A program made the position numbers and the translations under genes. 64,000 nt of DNA from Apium graveolens (taxonomy: Eukaryota > Streptophyta > Magnoliopsida > Apiales > Apiaceae), in the NCBI RefSeq assembly GCF_009905375.1, contig NC_133650.1, forward strand, positions 61,581,628 through 61,645,627, written 5' to 3'. The notes under the pieces are model-generated. The model ran no database searches and had not been told where the DNA came from. It saw nothing but the letters and a program-made list of their open reading frames with translations. Shown piece by piece: positions 1-10,470 of this stretch; position 1 is the first letter of the stretch, and every line of letters begins with the position of its first letter.

Positions 1-744
1 GAAAGTGCAACTGCAAGTACTTCTATGGCAACTACTACAAAACTTGATCCAAATAAAGGTACAATAGTTGATGTGACAACCTACAGAGTTATGATTGAAT
101 CTCTGTTATATCTAACTGCTAGCAGGCCAGACATTATATTTTCCACTTGTTTGTGTGCAAGATTTTAGGAAAATCCAAGGGAGCCACATATTATTGCAGT
201 AAAGAGAATTTTCAGATACCTCAAGGGTATTGTTTCTCTTGGACTTTGGTATGCAAGAGAAGCTGATTTTGTATTATGTGGTTATTCAGGTGCTGATTTT
301 GCTGGATGCAAAATAGAGAGGAAAAGTACTTTAGGAAGCTGTCAGTTCTTGGGAGGCATATTAGTCTCATGGTTCAGCAGGAAGTAGAAATTTATTTCTA
401 CTTCAACTACTGAGGCTGAATACATTGCAGCTGGGAGTTGCTATGCTCAGTTGTTGTGGATGAGAAATCAGCTCATGGACTATGGATTATCATTCTTAAA
501 AATTCCTATTTATTGTGATAATCAAAGTGCTATTGCTATGACACGAAATCCGGTACAACACTCTCTTACAAAACACATCAACATCAGATATCACTTCATA
601 ACAGAGCATGTCATGAAAGGAACCATAGAGCTTCATTTTGTTCCTACTGAACAGCATCTAGCTGATATCTTCACAAAGCCATTACCTGAAGCAACATTTA
701 CAAAGCTTGTGAATGAACTTGGTATGGTTAATTGGGACAAGTAA
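1..744 (+). pseudogene. Copia pol: end of RT and RNase H (Sirevirus A)
   Basis: Frame 1 reads the end of reverse transcriptase (YLTASRPDIIFSTCLCARF) and RNase H to a TAA at 742-744. Family landmarks are visible: RYLKG, the ADFAG block, the STSTTEAEYIAAGSC block, YCDNQSAI, and the C-terminal ADIFTKPL. RNase H cuts the RNA strand of the RNA:DNA hybrid during reverse transcription. Two in-frame TAG stops (after CLCARF near 166, and after WFSRK near 388) sit where the family has Gln. The first RNase H aspartate (family YSDADFAG) reads Gly here (YSGADFAG), so even read through it would probably be inactive. The 5' end is cut by the window edge. The last 97 codons (451-744) are open. Confidence 0.93.
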
Positions 745-1133
745 ATTTTTATGTTATCTATTTGATCAAATCCTGATGTATATTGATCAAATATGTCCTA
801 AATGTTATGATTTTTAGTTATTAAGCCATAAATATTTGATGTATTCTATTTTTATATGCATGAAAAATTAAGTGAATTTATTTGCTAATTGTGCATGTCC
901 GAATAAATATATCACTATCATCATTACACATCGGTCTAGGGAGGCGCGCCTTATAAAGAAATCTTTTGGTTAATTCATTAAGTTAACTCTAAACTTAATC
1001 ATTACTCAGTCCTCTAGTCCCTTGATATTCCATTGACTATTTAACCGTCATTTCATCTCAGACATATCATCTTCTATTATCACACAAAACCATTCTCTCT
1101 CTTTTACTCCTCACTATTTTCTTCCTTCGAAAA
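745..1133 (+). other. Spacer between pol and small ORF
   Basis: AT-rich noncoding DNA. It holds one copy of the dispersed word (AAATCCTGATG at 769-779), a GGCGCGCC octamer near 943-950 next to a TATA-like box, and a CT-rich stretch (about 1040-1130) like a 5' leader. Confidence 0.6.
949..960 (+). promoter_or_regulatory. Candidate internal TATA box before small ORF
   Basis: CCTTATAAAGAA lies about 175 bp upstream of the ATG at 1134 and is followed by a pyrimidine-rich leader. It matches a plant TATA box by eye. No transcript evidence exists here, and the leader is longer than at the other internal promoters of the window. Confidence 0.35.
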
Positions 1134-1400
1134 ATGGTTCTTGTAAACATGTTTATGAACTATAAAAACTTCAACGTCGAGTTCAGTTGTGGTGACTGGG
1201 AACAGGAATGGCACATCACTGCCATTCCTGATGAGATATGGAACTTGGTTCCACAAGAGGTTCAGACAAATCTCTTGTTCTTTGAGATGGACTATCAAAT
1301 CCATCTTGATCACTTGGAAGAAGAACGTAGAGAGGCTCTTCTTCAGCAGGAATGGATCATCCGTCTTGCAGTGCTAGTTGTCAGTAGCAGGAGGAACTAA
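1134..1400 (+). CDS. Small ORF of unknown function in Sirevirus A
   Basis: An 88-codon open frame with no stop, ending TAA at 1398-1400. I do not recognise the product. It is aromatic- and Glu-rich (DWEQEWH, PDEIWNLVPQEV), followed by an acidic/basic helix-like stretch (LDHLEEERREALLQQE) that could form a short amphipathic helix. No signal peptide or membrane segment is evident. It lies between pol and the third ORF, with its own TATA-like box and CT-rich leader. An intact frame inside a badly decayed element is mildly notable, but 88 codons can stay open by chance. It could instead be the leading part of a spliced transcript into the third ORF. No splice pair was convincing. Confidence 0.45.
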   Translation: MVLVNMFMNYKNFNVEFSCGDWEQEWHITAIPDEIWNLVPQEVQTNLLFFEMDYQIHLDHLEEERREALLQQEWIIRLAVLVVSSRRN

Positions 1401-2022
1401 TCGATAGTTTTCCTTCTTAGACCAAGGCCGTTGATGTTCACCATCTTATAGTAGGATTATCTTGTAATCTTTTGCATGTAATCTACAAATTTCATAAAAT
1501 GTACTCTTTTGATATTTTAATGAAATTTCTTTTGATTGCAAGATTTAGTCTTTGTTTATCTCGTATTATGTGCATGTGAATGTTCTCATTGAAGCCTGTT
1601 AATCTTTACTTCATCTACTTGAACTGTATTTCTTGATGAATGGTTTGATTAAAATTGTGGTTACTAATAATTTATGATGATTTGACAAACAAATGTTGAA
1701 TTTTAATTGACATATCTTGAGTTAGTCAAATCCTGATAACAGGTCAGCACGTTCTAATTCAGATTATTAGTGTTAATCGATCTCTGAGTAAGCTTTATTG
1801 TTGCAATTAAGTGTCCCACTTTATTAATGATTATTGGTGGATTATCATATAAACAAATTTCAACAGTTGTGTCTTGATATAACTGTATGTATTTTGTATT
1901 TACTTCCGTAATTTCCTCCAACATTAAAATCAATTACTCAGATATTGTTTCCTGTTCGAAGTCAAATTCGCTAGGTTACCTTCTTCATACAAGTGTGTTA
2001 AACATATTTCTAAAAAGTGAAG
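1401..2022 (+). other. Spacer between small ORF and third ORF
   Basis: Noncoding, AT-rich. It contains one copy of the dispersed word (CAAATCCTGATA near 1736-1747). No domain is readable in any frame. Confidence 0.55.
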
Positions 2023-2065
2023 CTATAAAACCAAAAGAAATTCCGTGACACAATTCATCATACAC
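2021..2065 (+). promoter_or_regulatory. Candidate internal promoter of third ORF (Sirevirus A)
   Basis: CTATAAAACC at 2023-2032 is a good plant TATA box. An ATG lies 88 bp downstream (2120) behind a CA/CT-rich leader. A comparable layout precedes the third ORF of Sirevirus B (TATA at 59951-59962 on the - strand, ATG 59837) and the Athila third ORF (TATA 24394-24403, ATG 24480). The 836-bp duplication begins just after this box, so the second ORF copy has no TATA of its own. Confidence 0.5.
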
Positions 2066-2901
2066 ATAGTTTCACTGCACACATCTCACACTTACTCTCT
2101 CGCACAAGCTATTCACATCATGACAACTTCTGAAGTTTCACCAATCTTCAGTCAAACCATAATCATTCATGGAAACATATTTGGCACTAACAATTGCTTA
2201 GCTCTGCTTACACATCAGCAACTACCATCATCTTTTCATTATATTCAGGATTTTCTCCTTCTATGTCCAATTGGATATGCTCTCACAAATCCTGTTAAGG
2301 TATCATACAGGGCTGTCATCCAGGTCTGGAACAAAGCAGTGGTAAATTCAACACATACTAGCTTTTCTTTTGAGTATAAGGACCAAAGATATGAAGTTGA
2401 TGCTGACATTCTACTTCAAGCCTTGAGATTGCCTGCTCTTGATGGTGCTCCTGATACTCACACCAATGAGCAACTGTTTGATATGCTAAGGACTTTAGGC
2501 TATCAAGGAGAAATCACAACCATTAGAAAACTGGTCAGAACCAAACTTAAAATAGAGTGGAACTTTTTCTTTGACTGCATCAGTAGATGTTTCTTGAATA
2601 AGACAACAAACTTTGATGCTCTTCCATCCACTTCCCTGAGAATTGGGTACAATCTTCTTAACTCTGGTAATTTTGATTATGGTAATACTATATTACAGTT
2701 CATCATTGCTAGGATAGCAGATGCTTCAGGAGTAATAGGGTATACTATATTTTTACAACTGATTTTCACTTATCTATGCCCTAATGATATTTTTGACGAT
2801 GATGAATTACTCCCTATTTTTCAAATTTGAAAAAGCAATCACTGATCATATCAAAAGGGATAAAAAGAATAAATTTTCAGGACCACCCTTTCTTCATAGA
2901 G
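2066..2901 (+). repeat. Tandem duplication, copy 1 (836 bp)
   Basis: Matches 2915-3750 base for base apart from one silent A/G difference (near 2309 and 3151). It covers the leader and the first 236 codons of the third ORF. The 13-bp filler TAATTGTAAAAAT separates the copies. Confidence 0.97.
2120..2830 (+). pseudogene. Third (env-like) ORF, N-terminal block, duplicate copy 1
   Basis: 236 codons from ATG 2120, encoding exactly the same residues as the copy at 2969-3679. The frame also stays open upstream to 2045. It ends at a TGA that both copies share and that results from a one-base shift near 2815, since the neighbouring frame continues the protein. Key segments FSFEYKDQRYEVDADILLQA and FDYGNTILQFI align with the Sirevirus B third ORF. 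No function is proven. The name env-like is positional only, as no signal peptide or clear transmembrane anchor is seen. This copy is detached from the rest of the gene by the duplication. Confidence 0.8.
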
Positions 2902-2914
2902 TAATTGTAAAAAT

Positions 2915-3750
2915 ATAGTTTCACTGCACACATCTCACACTTACTCTCTCGCACAAGCTATTCACATCATGACAACTTCTGAAGTTTCACCAATCTTCAG
3001 TCAAACCATAATCATTCATGGAAACATATTTGGCACTAACAATTGCTTAGCTCTGCTTACACATCAGCAACTACCATCATCTTTTCATTATATTCAGGAT
3101 TTTCTCCTTCTATGTCCAATTGGATATGCTCTCACAAATCCTGTTAAGGTGTCATACAGGGCTGTCATCCAGGTCTGGAACAAAGCAGTGGTAAATTCAA
3201 CACATACTAGCTTTTCTTTTGAGTATAAGGACCAAAGATATGAAGTTGATGCTGACATTCTACTTCAAGCCTTGAGATTGCCTGCTCTTGATGGTGCTCC
3301 TGATACTCACACCAATGAGCAACTGTTTGATATGCTAAGGACTTTAGGCTATCAAGGAGAAATCACAACCATTAGAAAACTGGTCAGAACCAAACTTAAA
3401 ATAGAGTGGAACTTTTTCTTTGACTGCATCAGTAGATGTTTCTTGAATAAGACAACAAACTTTGATGCTCTTCCATCCACTTCCCTGAGAATTGGGTACA
3501 ATCTTCTTAACTCTGGTAATTTTGATTATGGTAATACTATATTACAGTTCATCATTGCTAGGATAGCAGATGCTTCAGGAGTAATAGGGTATACTATATT
3601 TTTACAACTGATTTTCACTTATCTATGCCCTAATGATATTTTTGACGATGATGAATTACTCCCTATTTTTCAAATTTGAAAAAGCAATCACTGATCATAT
3701 CAAAAGGGATAAAAAGAATAAATTTTCAGGACCACCCTTTCTTCATAGAG
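2915..3750 (+). repeat. Tandem duplication, copy 2 (836 bp)
   Basis: Second copy. The true continuation of the third ORF follows it at 3751. The near identity points to a recent duplication or to an assembly artefact. Confidence 0.97.
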
Positions 3751-4849
3751 AGGTCAGGCAATTTTTGTTGAGAAATAGACCTACTCCTACACAAGTGCCT
3801 GCAAATCCTGATACTGGCACCTCTGTTATAATTCCTGATGCTAAGACTCAAGAAATCACCCATCTTGTTTCTAACCCAAGCATTTCTTCTTCCAAACAGC
3901 AAACATAACAAGCCTCTAAATTAGCCTCCTCTGTTGTCTCTCAAAAGACATCAGTTTTAACAATGGAAGAGGCTGTTTAAGAAATCTGTCACATCTGGAC
4001 ATATAGCTAAACAAGTCTCACTGAGTGATAGTGAGAAGAAAGAAGACTGCTTTCCAATCAGGAAAAGAAGACTGATCATTCATGAAGATTCTGAATCAGA
4101 TGATCAGATGCCAATAGGGTCCCTGTCAAAAATCAAGAAGTCCATTGATCAAAATCCTGATGACTTGATTGACACTACTTGAATCAAGGAGCCAACTAAT
4201 GATGCTAGTGCTCTACTTGACAAGCTTCCAGTAATTGAAGCAACTGGTGAACACAAGAAAACTCCAAAGAGTCAGTTGAAAAGAAGAAGTGAAAAAGTAG
4301 TTGGATATATCAGAAAGAAGAAGAAGACTCATCCTCTTGACAAGGATGTTAGTACACAAGAACCTAGGTCTCAAAGGGATTTAGCAACTGCAACACATCC
4401 AGTCACACAAGAACCATCTTCTCAAAGGGAAGATGCAGACACTGAGGCTGCACAAATCATTGTTAATATTGCTCAGAGTGATCTTCTTGCAGACTCTGTT
4501 CAACTACTTCAGGAAAAGCAAACTCATTAGGAGATACTGTCATGAGTGGATGCAATCATTGATGATCCTATTTTTGAGAAGAGCACACAAGAACCTTCAT
4601 CAAGCATTGCTTAAGTAGCTCACATATCTCAGACTCCATAAGAATTATCAGTTCAAAGTACTGATGATGGTCTTTCACCTTCTCCTGACAGATCAAATCC
4701 TGATGATATAACAGTTTCTACTGAGAATCATCCTTCAACTGCACTAGCTACAATTGATGATTCATTACTAGTTGCTAGTTTGAAAAAGCATCTTGATATG
4801 CTATTTGTTCCTCCACTTTCATCACTTCCACTTGAGGAATCACCTTCAG
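2969..4849 (+). pseudogene. Third (env-like) ORF of Sirevirus A, exon 1
   Basis: ATG at 2969, then the conserved N-terminal block (236 codons). A +1 shift near 3664 moves the reading into the frame that carries FEKAITDHIKRDKK and REVRQFLL. From about 3900 to 4849 the frame is Ser/Asp/Gln-rich and low in complexity, with stops at Gln-like or Arg-like positions (TAA after SSKQQT, TAG and TGA near 4528-4545, TAA near 4614 and 4638). The spacer-like part holds several copies of the AAATCCTGATG word, read as NPD. The exon ends CACCTTCAG at a GT donor. Role unknown. Sirevirus third ORFs have been called env-like, but I see no membrane features. Confidence 0.7.
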
Positions 4850-5221
4850 GTATTGTTAACTTCTCATATATTCTCATATTTAAATGATTATAAATAGTCT
4901 CTTATTTGAGGTTACCTCTATTTATATGACAAGCATACAACTCTTCTCAGCCATCACTTATTTCTTTGCTATATGTATGATTGAGCCTTTCTGTGAGACT
5001 GTGTGAAAATAAAAAAAAATGAAAAATATTTTGAGTGGCAGTCTCTAGTACTGGAAAAAGGAGAGGTAGTTTTGAGACAAGAACCTTATAAGTTTTTCTT
5101 TACTTATAAAGTTTCTTCTGTGAGAATAATATTACTCATAAAATTAATATATTATGTGAGAAGTGATGAGATCACTTGAAAAGAACAGAGTGATTTAGGC
5201 GTTACTATGTTTCTGTTTCAG
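4850..5221 (+). other. Candidate spliceosomal intron in third ORF
   Basis: 372 bp, AT-rich, GT at 4850-4851 and AG at 5220-5221, with the acceptor in a pyrimidine tract (TGTTTCTGTTTCAG). Unspliced, the frame is broken repeatedly. Spliced, the Ser/Pro-rich frame to the left runs in phase into the 225-codon frame at 5278-5955. The window has no cDNA, so this is a prediction. Confidence 0.65.
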
Positions 5222-7712
5222 GATCACATCAACCACAGGCATCTCTTGCAAAGAATCTGGATAAATACAAGGCAATTATGCCTGATTCTGCACATTCTTC
5301 TGATGGCTTGTCTGACTCTGACAATGATAGTGATGACGATGATCCTGATACTGCTCCGCTCAAGTCTGCAATTGATGCATCTAAGAAGTCCAATGTTGGT
5401 TCTTCTTCGCACTTCACTGAAAATCCTTCTTATTACAATCCTGATGCGGAGTATTTCAGACAGACAGAATGGAATTATAAATGGAGACTTGCAAATACTT
5501 CTATCTCATCTGCTGTTGGCCTGCAACACATTCATCGTGCTTATGATGAGATTCAAACTCCTTATCTGAAGTTGCATCTTAAGGCCACAACTATTTCTGT
5601 TAAAGGAATTCACTCTGAACTTGATAAAATGAAGAAGTCTCATGTTGGTGTCAAAGAGAAAATTGATGGATTTTTGCTTCACACACCAAACTCAGCTGAA
5701 ATCAAAAGTGTGAAAAATACCGTCAAAGATGTTGTCAAATCTCAAGACAACATGGCCTCTAGACTTTCCTCCTTGGAAGACAAGGTTTCTTCTATAAGTG
5801 ACAAACTGGATGCTCTATTTTCTCTTCTTTCAAATACTGATGCCAAAAAGGGGGAGAAGATAGTTGCTACAAATTGTACACCAGATTCTATTCAGACAAA
5901 TGATAAAGATATTGATGATGATGGTGATAAGAATAATCCAGTTATAGATGTTTAAATTGCTTCTACTGCTCAACAACTTCAACATTATAAGAAGAATGAT
6001 TCTTCAGGACAAAGGAAGTCTACTGGTGCTTATAAAGCCAAGCACAAGACTACTGCTGGTGCTCCTGAGGATGATGATATTACAATCTCAATTTAGCAGA
6101 AGCTAAAGAGATATTCTTTCCCTTACAGGCATAAGGAAACAAGTGAAGAAATTTTATTTTGTACTACAAAGATAAGAATTTAAGCAAAAGAATGCTATGA
6201 GTGCTCTTGGGTATATAACTGAAGAATTTCCTGATCTAACGCCTAAAGAAACAGTTATACAACAAAAGGAGCTTTTGGCTCAAATTGAAGCTGAAGCTAA
6301 GACTTCTAAAGGAAGAGGAAGAAGAGGTGGTAGATCTGCAAGACAAAAAGGAAGAGGAAGAGGTGGAAGAACTTCTGGATCAAGGCAAGTGACTGCTTTC
6401 AACTCTACTTTTATAAATTTTCTATCTATAGAAGGTTATGTTCCTGTACAAGGAAATGAAGAAGATAAAGAGGTTCCGAAGCCAGAAGAGTTGATTATAC
6501 CAAGGAAGAAAAGATCAGCCACTGACATTGATCAAGTTGATACAGTAAATCAGAATGTAACTCCTGATGCACACACAAATCCTGAGTTAAAAGTAGATCC
6601 TGATGCTTTGAACCTGATGACTGATTTTAACTCTGATGAAAAGGTGATCAAAGCATTAAGTGAGTCAGCTCTTTTTCTAGTAATCACTCCTCACATTTTA
6701 GAGACTGATGAAAAAGAAAAGATTAATAAAAGGGAAGTTTATCAAGCATGCAAAGAATATTTGCAGAGAGTTTTAAAATCAAAGAGGGAGCTATTGCATA
6801 AAGTAAAAGGGAAGACTGATGATTTGTCTTCAAGCTATGTTCCTCTCGGTAAGAAGAATAGAAGATGGAAAGACATCCATGTATTAAATTATTCTAAAGG
6901 GTTTAAGCATGTTGAATTTGTGTCAGGTGGGTTAAGAGATTCTATCTCAGAACAGGAAGATGTTGATAAGTCCATCAAGAAGCCTTCTTGGGTGGTATAC
7001 AATGAAAAACTGAAACTTATCAAATCTCGAACCAGAGGAGGCATTGGTCATTCCAGCATGGAGATCTTGGAATCTGATCTGCTTGATACAGATACTTTGA
7101 CAGAAAATCTTGGTGAAAGAATTTCTCTTTCACATCTTGAGAAAGTTGAAGCTGTGAAGATTGTTCATAGAAATATAAATGGTAATGATGTCAGAGAAGA
7201 GATTCTGTACTTTTTCAGAGATGGTAAAGTAAAAATCTTCACATTGTAGTAACTCTTAATGAAGACTGTGACAAAATTGAAATACATTCACTATCTTCTT
7301 AGAGTTGAGAACAAAGTCACCAGAAACTGGTCTTGAAATGATCAGAAGAAGAGTCATGACAAAAGATGATAAACATAATGGTGATTATGTTCCTAAGTAC
7401 ATAACTTATACTGGTCAAGAAATGCAGATGAAAAAGGGAGCTGCAGTGCTACAAGTTTTTCTCAACAGTCCTAAGTTATCCTTCAGTCCTGATCATGAAG
7501 ATGTTAGTTTAAGCTTCATGTTGATGGGTGATCTTGAGATAAGCAAAAGTTCAATTTCTAAGTTAAGATTAGCTATCTATCAGCTTGGAGAAGACACTGA
7601 AGAGAAGATAGAGTTGAAGAAAAAGCTTGTTAAAGTCCAACGAGACAAGGAGGAACAAAAATTAAAGAACTTTCTTGGAACAACCATCAGTTATCTGAAG
7701 ATACTGAAGTAA
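5222..7712 (+). pseudogene. Third (env-like) ORF of Sirevirus A, exon 2 and C-terminus
   Basis: Starts in an acidic run (GLSDSDNDSDDDDPD). It then has coiled-coil-like helices to 5955 (TAA where Gln is expected), a decayed stretch 5956-6196, an open frame 6197-7249 and a further frame 7305-7712. Residues about 35-60 of the 6197 frame are RG-rich (GRGRRGGRSARQKGRGRGGR), as in RNA- or DNA-binding tails. The C-terminal part (YVPLGKKNRRWKDIHVLNYS onward) parallels the C-terminus of the Sirevirus B ORF, which also lies just upstream of its PPT. Several shifts separate the frames, so no intact protein is possible. Copies of the dispersed word occur at 5340, 5439, 6560, 6598 and 7487. Confidence 0.7.
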
Positions 7713-7791
7713 GCTTTACTCCTTGTACATTTTGTAGTTTGGTTTTGGCATCATTGAGAATGGAATTTATAATTCATTGCATTAAGCATAA

Positions 7792-7803
7792 ATTGGGGGA
7801 GAT
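7792..7803 (+). other. Polypurine tract of Sirevirus A
   Basis: AATTGGGGGAGAT immediately before the LTR start TGTTACATATTG. The same tract, in reverse, flanks the LTR of Sirevirus B (55126-55140). It primes plus-strand DNA synthesis. Confidence 0.85.
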
Positions 7804-8282
7804 TGTTACATATTGAATTCTCAATGATCAAGAAGAAGCTCAGGATCTGGCTGTTCGGATGTCATCAGGATCTGATGTACCGTCAGGATTTGGTATGTCA
7901 TCAGGATTTATATGACATTAGTATTTGAAGACAATCAACATTAGATGATTTGTTCTGTTCCTTATAATGTGGAGCAGATATCGGTTACGTCTGAAAGATA
8001 GGACTTTATATGTTTAGTTTAAGACATGTATCAGTTTCAATTAGTTTTTGATAATGCATATCTTAGATTAATATATTGTAGCTGTGTAGTATATAAACAC
8101 AGTTTAGGTCATCACTTAGTGTACAACACTCGAGGATCATTCGACCTAGTAGCTCTCAAGAACATCAGTATTTCTTGAGAGGATTTTGTAACAGTTTTTA
8201 TCAGATATATTAAAAGCTATTATATTTTATTACTTGTTCGAAACATTTATACAATTGTATCCAACCCCCTTAAACAATTGCA
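7804..8282 (+). repeat. 3' LTR of Sirevirus A
   Basis: Begins TGTTACATATTG after the PPT and ends near ...AACAATTGCA at 8282. The end is chosen because Athila gag reads from about 8290. It has a TATA box TATATAAACAC at 8090-8100, the same string as in the LTR of Sirevirus C (48087-48097), and the Sirevirus-typical CCAACCCCCTT near the 3' end. Three inverted copies of the element word lie at about 7862-7910 (CATCAGGATC, CGTCAGGATT, CATCAGGATT). The partner 5' LTR is outside the window. Confidence 0.8.
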
Positions 8283-8288
8283 TCTTTA

Positions 8289-9250
8289 CCGGGCAACACA
8301 CATCATGGCATGCCTAATTGGATGATTATCAACTGTTTCTACAATGGATTGGGTGCTACTTCTAGACCCATGCTTGATGCAGCATCAGGAGGAGCCTTGT
8401 GGGCTAAAAGCTACGATGAAGCTTATGAACTTATTGAACTGATGGCTGCTAATGAGTACTAGAATCCTTCCCAAAGGCTCACTCAGGGAAAAGTTGCAGG
8501 AATTCTGGAGTTGGATGCAGCAACTGCTATCGCTACCCAACTTAAGGCTTTGACGATGAAGGTGGACACTTTGGCTAATTATAGTGTTAATCAAATTGCT
8601 AGTGTCTGCGAGATTTGTACTGGTGCCCACGAGATTGCTCAGTGCGAAATTTCTAGTGAATCAGCTCAGTTTGTGAGCAACTTCCAGTGATCGCAGCAAC
8701 CAGTGCCAACCACCTATCATCCCAACAACCGCAATCATCCTAATTTCAGCTGGAGCAACACTCAGAATGCGGTTCAACAACCTTATCAGCAATATCCAGC
8801 TAAGCAGTACAACCCCCTGGTTTTTAGCAACCGCAATATGCACCAAGATAACAACTCCTGCTCCAACAAGACAATGAAAAATCTGAATTAGAGGAGTTGA
8901 AGCTAATATGCAAGAGTCAAGCCGTTTCTATCAAGACCTTGGAAAATCAAATTGGACAAATTGCCAATGCCTTGCTAAATCGTCAGCCTGGTACACTACC
9001 TAGTGACAGTGAAGTTCCAGGAAAGAGGGAAGCTAAGGATCAGGTAAAGGCAATCACTTTAAGGTCTGGAAAGGTTGCGAATCCTGAGCAAACTCATGTG
9101 TTGACTGAAGAAGCTGAGGCTGAGAAAGAAGTAGAGCAGCAGGAAGTAGAAGTGGAACCAAGGAAGACTATTGTTGAGCACACTCCTCCTGAGGGTAATA
9201 CAGGGGAGAAGCAAATCTATCATGCACAACCTTTTCCCAAGCGGCTGTAG
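8289..9250 (+). pseudogene. Athila gag, partial
   Basis: Reads from HHGMPNWMIINCFYNGLGAT through DAASGGALWAKSYDEAYEL, a hinge (NPSQRLTQGKVAGILELDAA), a Cys-containing segment (CEICTGAHEIAQC), and a Pro/Gln/Asn-rich stretch. It continues into QAVSIKTLENQIGQIANAL and VKAITLRSGK, typical of the gag-protease junction in Athila. Gag forms the virus-like particle and packages RNA. In-frame stops occur at 8460 (TAG), at 8688 (TGA) and before the 8897 frame, so it is dead. The N-terminal part lies beyond the Sirevirus A insertion. Confidence 0.85.
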
Positions 9251-10470
9251 AAGAAAAAGTTGGACAAACAATTTAAGAAGTTTATGGAGGTGTTCAAGAA
9301 AATTCATATCAACATACCTTTCGCTGAGGCTCTTGAGCAGATGCCTAGTTATGCAAAGTTTATGAAAGGTATTCTCTCTCGGAAGGTGAAGTTAGATGAT
9401 TTAGAGACAGTCGCTCTCACGGAGGAATGCAGTGTTGTGCTGTAACAGAAGTTGCCTCCAAAGCTTAAAGACCCAGTAAGTTTCACTATTCTGTGTACTA
9501 TTGGAAAAGTGTCTTTTGACAGATGCTTATGTGACTTGGGAGCTAGCATCAATCTAATGTCTTTGTCAATTTTCAAGCAGTTGGACTTACCTGATCCCAA
9601 ACCGACATATATGACCTTGTAGTTGGCCGACCGTTCTATTACATATCCACGAGGTATTGTGGAGGATGTCTTGGTCAAGATTGATAAACTCATCTTCCCT
9701 GCCGATTTCGTAATTCTTGATTTCGAGGAGGATAAGAAGATTCCCATAATCTTGGGGAGACCTTTCTTGGCGACTGGTCGAACCTTGATAGATGTGCAGA
9801 AGGGTGAGCTCACAATACGAGTTCTGGATCAGGATGTTACTTTTAATATGTTCAATGCTATGAAATTTCCTACTGATAATGAGGAGTGCTTAAAAGTGGA
9901 GTTGGCCGATTCGGTGGTCACATCGGAACTTGATCAATTGCTAAGATATGATGCCTTAGAAAAAGCCTTGTTGGGAAATTCAGATAGTGAAGATGACGAA
10001 GGTGAAGAACAATTGCAGTATTTGAATGCTTCTCCCTGGAAGAGGAAGATAGATATGCCTTTTGAATCTCTTGGAATGGAGGAATTGAACAAAGCTCCTA
10101 AACGCCTCAAGCCATCTATTGAGGAAGCTCTCACTATTGAGCTTAAGCCTTTACCTGAGCATTTAAGGTATGTGTTTTTAGGTGATGCATCTACTCTTCA
10201 TGTTATTATTGTATCTGACCTTTTAGGTAGTGATGAGGAAAAGCTTTTGAGGATTCTGAGAGAGTTCAAATCGGTAATTGGATGGACTATAGCAGATATC
10301 AAGGGAATCAACCCTTCTTACTGCATGCATAAAATTCTGCTAGAGGAAGGTAGCAAGCCTACAGTCGAGCAGCAAAGAAGACTTAATCCAATTATGAAGG
10401 AGGTAGTGAAGAAGGAAATTCTTAAGTGGTTAGATGCAGGGATCATCTACCCTATTTCTGACAGTTCATG
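9251..10470 (+). pseudogene. Athila protease and start of reverse transcriptase
   Basis: The frame carries KFMKGILSRK, LPPKLKDPVSFTI, the aspartic-protease core CDLGASINLM (near 9532-9561), IPIILGRPFLATGRTLIDV, then the RT N-terminus (GWTIADIKGINPSYCMHKI, KEILKWLDAGIIYPISDSS). It stops being Athila at 10470, exactly where the chromovirus LTR starts. Three in-frame stops (TAG 9248, TAA near 9442, TAG near 9620) sit at expected Gln positions. The longest clean stretch is 9623-10470. Protease releases gag and pol products; RT copies the RNA. Confidence 0.9.

Larger units (their letters stand above)
1..8282 (+). mobile_element. Sirevirus A (Ty1/copia), 3' two-thirds
   Basis: Order on the + strand: end of pol (1-744), small ORF (1134-1400), third or env-like ORF (2120-7712), PPT (7792-7803) and 3' LTR (7804-8282). 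A long third ORF after copia pol is the hallmark of Sireviruses. The 5' LTR, gag and most of pol lie left of the window. The right edge abuts Athila gag in mid-domain, so the element probably inserted into the Athila copy. A word close to AAATCCTGATG recurs from 768 to 7910 in spacer, coding and LTR sequence and supports treating the stretch as one element. The left target site is not visible, so no TSD test is possible. Confidence 0.85.

Noticed and set aside
943..950. GGCGCGCC as an engineered AscI site
   Set aside because: The same octamer appears naturally in Athila modules of this window. No vector sequence is around it.
5207..5569. 120-codon frame over the start of exon 2
   Set aside because: It is in the wrong phase relative to the conserved third-ORF frame and is His/Leu/Ile-rich as expected of a shadow.
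2120..7712. True retroviral-type envelope gene
   Set aside because: No signal peptide, clear transmembrane anchor or cleavage site is visible. The term env-like is kept only for position.
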